This document shows, one piece after another, positions 41,136-50,899 of a DNA stretch of 64,000 nucleotides (the first letter of the stretch is position 1; every line of letters starts with the position of its first letter). Below the pieces are notes generated by a model, which was not told where the DNA came from, ran no database searches, and saw only the letters and a program-made list of their open reading frames with translations. The DNA lies in contig JAQOOI010000080.1 of the NCBI GenBank assembly GCA_028554645.1, positions 434,001 through 498,000 of the forward strand, written 5' to 3'. The DNA comes from Omphalotus guepiniiformis. Taxonomy: Eukaryota; Basidiomycota; Agaricomycetes; Agaricales; Omphalotaceae. Both the position numbers and the translations under genes were made by a program.

Positions 41136-41891
41136 TGTGGAAGAGACTTGGAGTCTACCCAAAGAAAAAGGGAAGGAGTGGTCGGTCGGGCTTGAGGCAC
41201 GTAACGACAGCGGCACGATCAGTTGATTAGAACTTTTGCTCGCTGCGATGACGAAACCTAGATAATAGTGATCAGTGAATTAAATCAATGTAAGACTCAA
41301 CTGTTAGTTCTCGATGAAACGGAGGGCTCTTGAGGCTCAGGAGAAAGGGCTCGAAATACAGAATTAAGGTGGGGGTACAAGACGGAGCCCCAATAAACCA
41401 GGCCTCCCCATTTTATAGAGCTACTTGACAGGTTACAATCACGAGAAATGAGTGAATACGGTAAATACGCGGACATGTGACCATGAGGGTTATTCCCAAA
41501 AAGAGTCCTTTCCGTCGCGTCCTAGCTCGACACCGGCTTGCCACCAGACGTGGATCCCCTGTGCAGCAACGTCGGAGGATCACCAGCCCTCTTTTCTACT
41601 TTCCCAAGGCAGGACGCGTGCGGCAGGTTCGGTGGGGCAAATATCGAGCGATTCGGCAACGGTCCAGAAGTACCATATGAAAGAGTGATCTAACGAAAAG
41701 AGACGATATAAGCAGATATGACTGGATGGAACGAAAACATAACGGAAAGAGTATTCAGAGCTTGAAAGAATCGAGACGTCGTATCTAGAGCAAGGAAGAA
41801 CATTTAGAATCTATAAAAATTTTGAATTGTAACACGCCTAAGGAGTAGGTGAAGAGGAAGGTCTACCCTCAGGGCAGACCACTCTTCCACA
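41136..41891 (-). repeat. Gypsy-1 3' LTR (756 bp)
   Basis: It begins TGTGGAAGAG and ends CTCTTCCACA, a perfect 10-bp inverted terminus. It is in direct orientation with 49127-49882. Small ORFs inside are not genes. Confidence 0.95.
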
Positions 41892-41904
41892 GAGAGGAAT
41901 ATTT

Positions 41905-42747
41905 TCAGTAGTCCGTCCTGGACGCGAGGTGCAGAGCATACAGAACCGGAGAGTCTGTGGTTCCCTGCGTGAAGGAAAGATAAGACGGGGTTGTGATGAT
42001 TGGAAGAGAATGAAAATTGTCGAAGACAGTTTTCGACCTGAGCTCCATGTCGAGAGCATAAGACGAAAAGCGGTTGAGAAATGCGCGATAGAAATCGACG
42101 AATCTGGTTGGTTCGTATCCTCTCCCCTCGTAAAGCATATCCTTCGCTACTCTTTCTACCACCCCCATCTCCCAATCGACGGACCTCCCCAACTTTGTTG
42201 CAATTACAGCGTACACCGGATCCAAATCCAGGATGTGAAGGCAGAACCTCCTCGAGAACTTTTTGAACATCTCCCATGAGAATGGATGATCATGAGGTAG
42301 AGATTGTCGATAACGGATAGGGAACCGACGGACTTCAAGAAACCTATACAATTCTGTCCAAGATAGTAGGTGGTCAGTACGAAAAACTCTTTTGATAAAC
42401 GGTAAAGGCCTCTCTTCTCCTCCAATGAGAAATACTTCCACAACTTCGTATTCGAATACCACACATAAGTCGCGTCTTTCGAATCTGTCGTAAGGGACGT
42501 GTCGTACTCTCTTAGCAGGCTGTGAGAAACAATCATTGTATCGCATGACTTCAATTTGAGGGCTGTTCCACAAGAATTGATAAGCGGGAGCGTAACCCTG
42601 TTCAGAATCGAATGAGAACTCTTTGAGAGGAATAAAGAAATACGGAGTGTCGCGGCCATTGAATATATTGTATTGAACCTTTGACCAGGCCTCGTTGTAA
42701 GCTTTTGTTGATGCGTCAAGATCTCCCAAATAATCAGTTGAACACAT
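41905..42747 (-). CDS. Gypsy-1 ORF3, unknown function
   Basis: This is an uninterrupted 280-codon frame starting MCSTDYLGDLDASTKAYNEA. It lies 98 bp after the end of pol and stops 13 bp before the 3' LTR, on the same strand as gag and pol. The protein is rich in aromatic residues and Arg (DRFERRDLCVVFEYEVVEVF, LLSWTELYRFLEVRRFPIRY). I see no transmembrane helix, signal peptide or fusion peptide, so it does not look like an envelope protein. I see no zinc finger, chromodomain or protease motif either. It is open while both gag and pol carry a stop. It could be an accessory protein, a captured host gene or an antisense-constrained frame. Confidence 0.65.
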   Translation of the reverse strand: MCSTDYLGDLDASTKAYNEAWSKVQYNIFNGRDTPYFFIPLKEFSFDSEQGYAPAYQFLWNSPQIEVMRYNDCFSQPAKRVRHVPYDRFERRDLCVVFEYEVVEVFLIGGEERPLPFIKRVFRTDHLLSWTELYRFLEVRRFPIRYRQSLPHDHPFSWEMFKKFSRRFCLHILDLDPVYAVIATKLGRSVDWEMGVVERVAKDMLYEGRGYEPTRFVDFYRAFLNRFSSYALDMELRSKTVFDNFHSLPIITTPSYLSFTQGTTDSPVLYALHLASRTDY

Positions 42748-42845
42748 TGAGGAAATAGAGAGAAAAGGAAATAGAAAGGGAATAATGGGATAGGAATTTG
42801 AAACGTATCCTTAAAGCTTTTAACCTCCCCAGTTCACTTCACTCA

Positions 42846-45800
42846 TTACATCGGAATCACCGTCTTCAGAGTTTGATTCTCTGGTCGGTAATAGAAGAGC
42901 CGCAATCGTTGCGCGTTGACGTGCCCTTTCAGGATGGCACCACTAAGTTCTCGAAGAACGAAAGACCCAGTAGACCGTTTCTCGTGAATTACGTAGGGGC
43001 CCGAATAAGTCCACTCCCCTTTACCTCCCTTGATTTCATCTAGACGCGACTCCCTCAACCATACGTACATCCCCGGTTCATAATTGTGGAAATCGAACAA
43101 ATATTTTCCCCTACGTTCCAAATCGTCAATAGCCCGTCTCCGAGATTCACGTACCTTAGCATACGCTTTCTTAATCTCTGGTCCTCATCGATTCAATTGG
43201 AGAATTCGAAGTGCCAACAGATCCTCATGTGTCTTTACTTGATCCCAAGCCAGAGTTTGCCAGGTAGCCTCGCTGATGTCGAATGCGAGAATTGGGTGGA
43301 TGCCATACAAGAGAAAATAAGGTGAGTATCCCGTAGATCGGCTTACCGTAATTCGGATCGCGAAAAGAGCCGGTTCCAAGTATAGAGGCCAAGATCCTTT
43401 TGCGTCCCCTGTACATTTGAAGATGGCAGATACCAGGGGCTGATGAGCCCTTTCGACCGGGGCATTTCCTTGTGGATGATACGCTGTCGAAATAATCACC
43501 AGGCAATTATACTGTTCCCTTAGTAACTCTTCCACTTCCCCTTTAAACTCGCTGCCTCCATCCATTGTCAGTATAGGAATGCACGCAAACCGACAAATAA
43601 GCATTTCGAAAACAAACTTAGCAATTCGAGATGATTTCAAGGCTTTTAGAGCTTCCGCCTCTGTCCACAAAATATTCGGTTCGATTGCCTGAACGATGTA
43701 CTCCATTCCTCCTATCCCCGTGGGCATGTGGATACAGTCGAGGTTGAACTGTCTAAGGAGCGGTGCCTGCCAACGTTCATTGTAAGGAATCACGGGCAGC
43801 AGACGTATTAATTTTTGACACTCGATGCAGGACCTAACAAAGAAGGAGACTGAGTCATACATATTAGGCCAGAAGAATCGGTCGCTAAGGTTGCGATACG
43901 TAGCGTCGCGTCCACGGTGTCCTGCCTCATTGTGGGCCATGCTCATGAGCTCTCCTCGTTTTGTCTCCGATTCTACCACCAATCTTGGGAGAGTTCCCAT
44001 ATTCTTCTTCGACTTGAGCCATATCTTACCTTCGTGCAGGAAGAATCTCGACGCTTTCTTGCGGAACCTGACTCTATCCCTATCAGTGACATATTTTCCG
44101 GGAACCCTACCTTCTAGGAGGAAAACCCGCAACCCACTCCAAAAATCCCCGTCGTCGCTGTCTCGTATTTTGCTCGGGTGATCTGTTCCTGTTGGACGAA
44201 GAGGAATATTTTGACCGTTTCCTTTGTTCCTTCCCGATACGTAGGATTCGAACATAGATACTTCCAATTCCACCTGTTCGGATCCCCAGCTTATCTCCGA
44301 ACTCTCGTATCTCACGCTCTTTCTGTGCGAGAAATCTGGTAGCGTCCGTACTGACCTGTGAGTGTTGTTAGCGGTGACGAAACCTACCTCGTAACTATCG
44401 TCCTCCACGTTGATTGCCTTCGACCCTCGATAGATAGGCAGTTTTATCCCTTCCGTAGTGGCGGGAACTAGATGGCTATTGTATTTAGCATACAGAGATT
44501 CAATGAGGTAACCGGTTGCCGACTGAACCGTGGCCCCATAAGGAATGGACTCATCTCGGTATACCATATCCAGATACGATTCTATGAACGATTCTATCTC
44601 TTCCGTCGTCTCCACTTTCTCTCCTTTGAGTCGGGATCTGCGAGACACGGCATCTTCAACTTTGTGATGGTCAGCGTTTACGTGGTTCAGCTCGAAATTG
44701 AACAATCTTATCCATGAAATCCATCTTAAAACTGGAGCGTTCGGTACATCGTCCGGTTCCCGTAGCATTTGAACAAGTGACTTGGCATCGTGATCCAATC
44801 GGAAATGAACTCCCCATACTCGATGCCTAAGTTCTTTTAGCGCTCGAAACACACCATATACCTCCGACTTCGGTTGCCCGTAGTTCTGTTCTCGGTCGTT
44901 AAAAGTGCACGACCCATAAATCGCCGGTCTCTTCTTGTCGTCCCTAACCTGATATAGAGTCCATCCTGCCCCTTTCCATGACGCGTCCACCCCAACGATT
45001 ACTAGCCCTTCGTCTGAATCCCTCCCCCTCCTGAGAACCTTGCAAGCTATTTCGTAGTTCACCTTAATCAATACGGGAGCGTTCGTGATTCTGTCGACGA
45101 GAGTGTCCATGGCGTCTGCCGCATCCCCTGTGAGGACGAACTCCTTGTCAGCCTCTTTATGCAGTAAAACTGTCAATGGCTTGGCTATGAGAGCAAACCC
45201 TTTAATCCAACGCCTCCCTACTCCGGCTAGCCCTAAGAACTGCCTTATTTCCGAGACTGACGTCGGCCTTTTCCAGTTTCGGACCTTGGCTACCATGTTC
45301 GGTTCTATGATCCATCCTTCGAGAGCTACTACTGTCCCCACGATCCTGAGTCTTTCTGCTGCGAGAACTGCCTTTGAACCGGAAGCGGTGATTCCGGCAT
45401 TGATAAGTGCTCCTAGAAGGAGGTCAAGGTTCTGAACATACTCGTATACATACCTCCGGATGTTTGGGTTGTCCCCTATGGCTTCGTCGTTGTACCTTGA
45501 CTTCGGCCCCTTGAGTCCGCAATCATCTACAAAATTTCTCGCGAATTCTTTTACCGACTCTAGGGCGTGACACGTATCTCGTTGAAACTCCTGTAGAGCA
45601 TTAGTATATCCTTGAACAAGTGTACACTGTTGTTTAGCCCCGGCAGGCGAATGAAAAGCCTGTAAAGGCCTCGATTTTTCAGCCACCCATCGAGCGTCAA
45701 ACCCTGAAAATAAGTCGAATAGACCATACAACGCATAACCTAAGAAGTCTTCTGCGAACTCGTTGACGTTGGGTGGCAGTGATGCATCCTGAACAGTAAC

Positions 45801-46583
45801 AGCATTTAGTTCCTTGAGGTTCACCACTAACCTTACTCCTTTCTTCTTAGCCACGGCGAATAGCGCCGATCGGTAACTCGAGGTAGTGGGTTCGAACCTT
45901 CCCGCTCTTTCTTGCGAGTTGATTTCGTTAATGACCAATTCCTCCAACGCTTTCGGTATCCGGATAGGCGGCCTTTGCCAAGGAGTATGTTCGATAGTGG
46001 GAATTTCGTAATCCGGATAGTAATCTCTAGAAAAATATCCCTTCTCACTAAACTCGAAGGCGAACGCTTGCTCTTGTTGAACGACCGCATACGCTAGAAG
46101 ATTGATTTTGTCAATAGTTAGTATTCCCGGCTCGATGCGAGACAACATGTCTTCCAATCTCTCCAGAGTGACTCGATTACCAAATGTTAGTTCGTGGTAC
46201 GGTTCAGGGAAGGAAGGTAGCGAAAGCGGTACCGGGTGAGGAATCGGTTTAAACTGTTGCGCCTGTGGATTTGGCATGTATGTCGGCACTGGGCGGTATT
46301 TGCGATGTACAGGCTTATATTTCTTCCGAGGCACCGTGGTGCCGGCGTAGACATGAAACAACCTGTCAAAGGCGCGGTCAGTCCATGGCGTTGAAACAGC
46401 GTCAGATATATCAAGAAAAGAACTTTGAACATATGAACACAAGAAAGAATCAAATGACTCGTTTGGATTTAATGAAATGAGAGAATCAAATTCGGAAAAC
46501 TCATCGTTCCCCAATAATCCTTCTATGGATCTTCCTAACGTAGCGGGAGCAACATCGAAGATCTGATGACGAGACTCCCGCAT
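42846..46583 (-). pseudogene. Gypsy-1 pol (RT, RNase H, integrase), one in-frame TGA
   Basis: The first Met of the pol frame is the ATG at 46583, which overlaps the gag stop. The order is a 200-residue N-terminal region, then RT (LFAVAKKKGVRLVVNLKELN; catalytic FVDDC), RNase H (IVGVDASWKGAGWTL; HKVEDAVSRRSR), the integrase zinc domain (HNEAGHRGRDATYRNL then CIECQK), and the integrase core with QFNLDCIHMPTG, TMDGGSEFKG and AYHPQGNAPVERAH supplying D, D and E. The only break is a TGA at 43185-43187, after which the same frame continues through a C-terminal domain (YLFDFHNYEPGMYVWLRESR) to a stop at 42846. Aberrant Cys/Arg pairs are few, so decay is recent. Confidence 0.93.
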
Positions 46584-49036
46584 TAAAAATCCTCTTCGTC
46601 GTCTACCTCTTCCAGATAGGCCGATGAGTGCTTCTCGCCACCGTGACATCTTTTAATGTCTGCTGCATTCTGAGGGTCCCTAGGATCAGTAAGTGCGATA
46701 GTGATGGTGGGCTTAACTCTGGTTTTGTCGCACACCTCCTTCCACATAAACATGTGCATCGTCCCGTCGAACCCGAAGTCGAGCTGGGCCCCGTAAGTCC
46801 TCATAAAAGGTTGCCCAAGGATGATTTGATGTTTCCCAAGGTCGTGCCTAGTCACAAACAGATGGTGAGAAAATTCATGGTTACCTACTTTCATCGGGAC
46901 GTCGGTGACCACGCCCTTTAATGGCTCCGGCCCTCCGTGTATGCCCTTGAGAGACCATTTCATCCCTTCGAAGTCAATTGGGAGTTGGGTTTCCTCCGCG
47001 ATGTCGGATTCCATCACATTAAGTTCCGACCCTGTATCCACCAAACAAATCACGTCCACTCCCCTGATGTTTACCGTCAATTTCCCCGTGGCCATAGCAT
47101 AAAGTTTGAGGTCGCCTTGGAGTAGAACAGCGCTCGAGTAATTCTTCAGGAATTCTGGCATGGATTCAGAATGTTCGCAACAGAGATTCTTCGCAACCCA
47201 ATGATCGGCTGTGTAGACCTCGGATTTGTAAGCCGACGACTTCGTTGTATATTCTTTCCTAGTCCTAGTGGTATCCGCCATCAGTTTTTGTAAAGCGGGA
47301 CTCGCACCTATGATGTCTTTGATTGGAATAGTCATCTGTACGTTCATGATCGAGTCATATACTCTCCTAACATCAGTAGAACTTTGTACGTCAGAAGTGA
47401 AATGGTACTTTTCTTTCTTGGTGTCATCCTTCATCTTGACGTCCGGTCTCTTCTCGGTAGACGGAAGCGATCCTTTCCATCCATCTTGACGGTTAATAGG
47501 GTTGGTAGGAGGAGGTATTTCCGATTCCTTCTTCCGGTTCCCTGTAGGGGTCGGCGGTAAGTTTCCCGGTTCCCTCGACTTCCCTTTATCGTTTCTCCCT
47601 GCCATCGGATCGAACCTTACTCCTGTATCCTTCCCTGATCGCAAAGCTGGGGTAGAACCATAAGCATCTAGAGAGGCGATAGCAAAAATGTCATCTCTTA
47701 AGGCCTCCCTATCCTCATACATCAATCCAATAGCATTTGTTCTTGACATGTGAGGAGGAACGTCTCTGGCGGTAGGTTGCCGCGAGTTCTGGAGAGTGTT
47801 CGAAGCTGTGCTGATGTCTCGTAAGTAACCCGCCATTCCACCTACATATCCACCTGGGATCCTCGGCAGCGGATTTCCATCCGGTAAGACGTATCTGCGA
47901 GATTCCTCATTAAACCTGATCAAGTTCTCCCTTACCAACCTCGGAGTTTCATCACACTTAGAAGGGTGTAGCTCGTGCGTGATCTCGGGCTCTTCTTTTC
48001 CACACATGAAACAACGCTTCGCGTATACTCCGGGCCTGAAATCTTTCTGGGGTGATCTAGCACCGTCACTATTAGGAAATTGACTAGGCACATTTGTCTT
48101 CCCAGAGAGCGAACTCATGAACGACATCACCTGTGTTTGGTTAATACGAAGTTGTTCCATCTGTTTCGCTAAGTCCTCCATCGATACTTGATCCCTGGAA
48201 CCTTTTTCAGCGAGACGACTCGCTTCGAAGTTTTGGCTTCCCGAGTTCTTCTTCCTAGTTCCGTCAGTATCAAACCTAATGTACTCATGTTGGTTCTTGT
48301 CCTCTTCCGTCCTCCAAGGTTCGTATAATAGGGAGTTCTTGTCGAATTTTGAATAAAGGATTCGGACCGAATCAACGATCTTCGGAGCGTTGCTTCTGGA
48401 ACGGTTAGCAATTGGCACCAAATTAAAGAACCATTCTTTCAAGTCTTTGGGGATACCGCTGACGAAATAGAAGTTCCTTTCATGATCCGTTAGTAGTCCA
48501 TCCTTCACGAGAGGGGCAGCGAACTTCTGAAATGCTTGATTATACCTATCAATGGCGCTTTTAGAGGAGAATGATGACTTAGCTGTTTGCGTTTGACAGA
48601 ACTTTCTAAGATCCTCGATTGTTACCGTCGGAGCCTGATCCATCGCCCCGTACAAAGCGGTCAACATCTCCTTTGCGGCTGCCCAAGTCTTCATACCTAG
48701 ATCAATGTCGAATTCGGGCATATACCTTATTGTATCCTGTACATCCTCCGACGAGTAGAGATATATGAAGTCGACTAATTTGTTACCGATTATATTCGCG
48801 GCGTCTCCATGTCTCTTCACAACGTCGAGGAACTGTCAAACCCTAAGACGATCAAAGAAAGGAGCATTTTGGGTCCCAGGAATCGGCATAGCGACTATAA
48901 GCTGCGTAGTGGAGGCCATGACTGACGATCCTAACGACGGTAAGGAAGTGGATGTGTGTGTTGTTTCGGGGCTGAAGATGGTCTCCTCGATTACGTTTTC
49001 TTCGTTTGTCGATATATAAGCTTCGATAGTCGCCAC
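46583..49036 (-). pseudogene. Gypsy-1 gag-protease, one in-frame TGA
   Basis: The frame starts MATIEAYISTNEENVIEETI close to the primer-binding site. A TGA at 48836-48838 follows FFDRLRV, and the same frame then runs open for 744 codons. Features are a capsid-like helical region (DLRKFCQTQTAKSSFSSKSA, GIPKDLKEWFF), an unusual zinc knuckle (CFMCGKEEPEITHELHPSKC, with nine residues between the second Cys and the His), and a retropepsin with the catalytic LVDTGSELNVM and the ILGQPFM flap-side motif. The protease is thus encoded with gag rather than pol. The frame ends EEDF-TAA, and that TAA overlaps the pol ATG. Confidence 0.92.
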
Positions 49037-49107
49037 GGAAACCTTTGATTTCGACTAGGGAGAGAAAAAAAAAACTCTTTTAGTCAAATAGCCACGGAAT
49101 ACCAACC

Positions 49108-49125
49108 CCCCTGCGGTGGTCACCA
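49108..49125 (-). promoter_or_regulatory. Gypsy-1 primer-binding site
   Basis: On the minus strand TGGTGACCACCGCAGGGG begins one base after the 5' LTR. TGG is complementary to the CCA end of a tRNA. I cannot say which tRNA supplies the rest. Confidence 0.55.
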
Positions 49126-49126
49126 C

Positions 49127-49882
49127 TGTGGAAGAGACTTGGAGTCTACCCAAAGAAAAAGGGAAGGAGTGGTCAGTCGGGCTTGAGGCACGTAACGACA
49201 GCGGCACGATCAGTTGATTAGAACTTTTGCTCGCTGCGATGACGAAACCTAGATAATAGTGATCAGTGAATTAAATCAATGTAAGACTCAACTGTTAGTT
49301 CTCGATGAAACGGAGGGCTCTTGAGGCTCAGGAGAAAGGGCTCGAAATACAGAATTAAGGTGGGGGTACAAGACGAAGCCCCAATAAACCAGGCCTCCCC
49401 ATTTTATAGAGCTACTTGACAGGTTACAATTGCGAGAAATGAGTGAATACGGTAAATACGCGGACATGTGACCATGAGGGTGATTCCCAAAAAGAGTCCT
49501 TTCCGTCGCGTCCTAGCTCGACACCGGCTTGCCACCAGACGTGGATCCCCTGTGCAGCAACGTCGGAGGATCACCAGCCCTCTTTTCTACTTTCCCAAGG
49601 CAGGACGTGCGCGGCAGGTTCGGTGGGGCGAATATCGAGCGATTCGGCGACGGTCCAGAAGTACCTTATGAAAGAGAGATCTAACGAAAAGAGACGATAT
49701 AAGCAGATATGACTGGATGGAACGAAAACATAACGGAAAGAGTATTCAGAGCTTGAAAGAATCGAGACGTCGTATCTAGAGCAAGGAAGAACATTTAGAA
49801 TCTATAAAAATTTTGAATTGTAACACGCCTAAGGAGTAGGTGAAGAGGAAGGTCTACCCTCAGGGCAGACCACTCTTCCACA
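49127..49882 (-). repeat. Gypsy-1 5' LTR (756 bp)
   Basis: It has the same length and inverted ends as the copy at 41136-41891. The 11 differences I could find are mostly transitions. Confidence 0.95.
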
Positions 49883-49894
49883 GCGCTATGATGG

Positions 49895-50668
49895 TGTTGC
49901 ATCAAAAAGCCTTTCAGTACTGAAATCTATCAGATTGAAGTAAATATGGGAGGTTCAAGCATTGGAAACTGGACATTAAGGGCTAGAGTCACCCCAGACT
50001 GCTAGTTAAGACATGAAACATACTTGTATTCACCATGCCTAAGTGTAGAGATTGCTACAGTACTGAATCTGGTACTAAGCAACTGTGACCAATGGGTTAT
50101 ACAAAGAGATACTAGTTATGCCTCTCCAGATATGTTGGAATACCAATGTTCCATACCAGATTGAGTTGGTCAGACCCACCCTCTAATAACTAGAGACTCT
50201 ACCAAGTATTGTTGACTGTAATCCAAGGGGTTGATGGATTTTCACTTCAATTGAACAACTATCTAAGTCCTTTGGACTGACTAAAAAGTTCCAGCTGGTC
50301 TTGCTAACTAAGTTGGCACTATAAGATTGAATGCTGAGAATATGGGCAATCTTGAAGATTGTATTACCAGAGAAATATTGTACATTGAGTACTAGGTGAA
50401 CATAATGTCACTAAGATGAAATGCCAATCTGTGTAATAAAAGAAGTAGATTCTAAGTTATATCTGCACAAATGAGTTAGATACTCAATTTTCATGATGAA
50501 AAGAGTTAGATACTGAAAATGAGTATCCCTCTGAAATTCAGTATCTCTCTGAAATTCAGTAACCCTCTGAACTTGATAGAAGATAAAGGCACTCTAATTG
50601 GAGGTCTTAGACAAAACTATGGGATAGAATACTGTCCTAGGAGAAGCTGAGAGCTATCCTAATCAAGT
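49895..50668 (+). repeat. Gypsy-2 LTR, copy C (3'-truncated)
   Basis: It starts TGTTGCATCAAAAAGCC and is almost identical to copy D for about 770 bp. The match ends after GAGAGCTATCCTAA. It lies directly beside the right end of Gypsy-1. Confidence 0.9.
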
Positions 50669-50745
50669 TTAAAACTAGTTCAATCACAAGGTAAAGTGTA
50701 TCAATGCTCGCTTGCATTCAAGCCTGACCACAGCTCAGGCTTTCA

Positions 50746-50817
50746 TTTGGCACCGCGTGCCCACTGCTCTCTGGCACCATGTGCCTACTCTCCTTTGGCA
50801 CCACATGCCTATAAAAT
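50746..50817 (+). repeat. three 24-bp tandem repeats
   Basis: Units at 50746-50769, 50770-50793 and 50794-50817 share the pattern TYTGGCACCRYRTGCC followed by a C/T-rich stretch. They lie upstream of the DIRS RT. They may be part of its left terminal region. Confidence 0.75.
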
Positions 50818-50899
50818 TACTTTAGTATTTTGTATACATATGTTTCGTTCCATGTGTATAGGCAGGCAGGCGGCGAGTGAGACATAGGTCTTACTCCTT

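Larger units (their letters stand above)
41136..49882 (-). mobile_element. Ty3/Gypsy retrotransposon Gypsy-1, nearly intact, with a third ORF
   Basis: This is an 8.75-kb element with two 756-bp LTRs in direct orientation, flanked by GCGC on both sides (41132-41135 and 49883-49886), a 4-bp target duplication. Coding runs right to left: gag-protease, pol (RT, RNase H, integrase), then an extra ORF before the 3' LTR. I count 11 differences between the two LTRs (about 1.5 percent), so the insertion is fairly young. Gag-PR and pol each have one TGA interruption and are otherwise open. Confidence 0.95.

Noticed and set aside
41905..42747. Gypsy-1 ORF3 as a retroviral-type envelope gene
   Set aside because: I see no signal peptide, hydrophobic fusion peptide, transmembrane anchor or furin-like site.
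46583..46649. Classical -1 frameshift heptamer between gag and pol
   Set aside because: The overlap has a T-run but no full X-XXY-YYZ heptamer in the zero frame. The TAATG overlap is the simpler reading, although slippage on the T-run is not excluded.
49443..49712. Small ORFs inside the Gypsy-1 LTRs
   Set aside because: They occur in two overlapping frames in both LTR copies and change length with LTR point differences. They look like chance frames in non-coding LTR.
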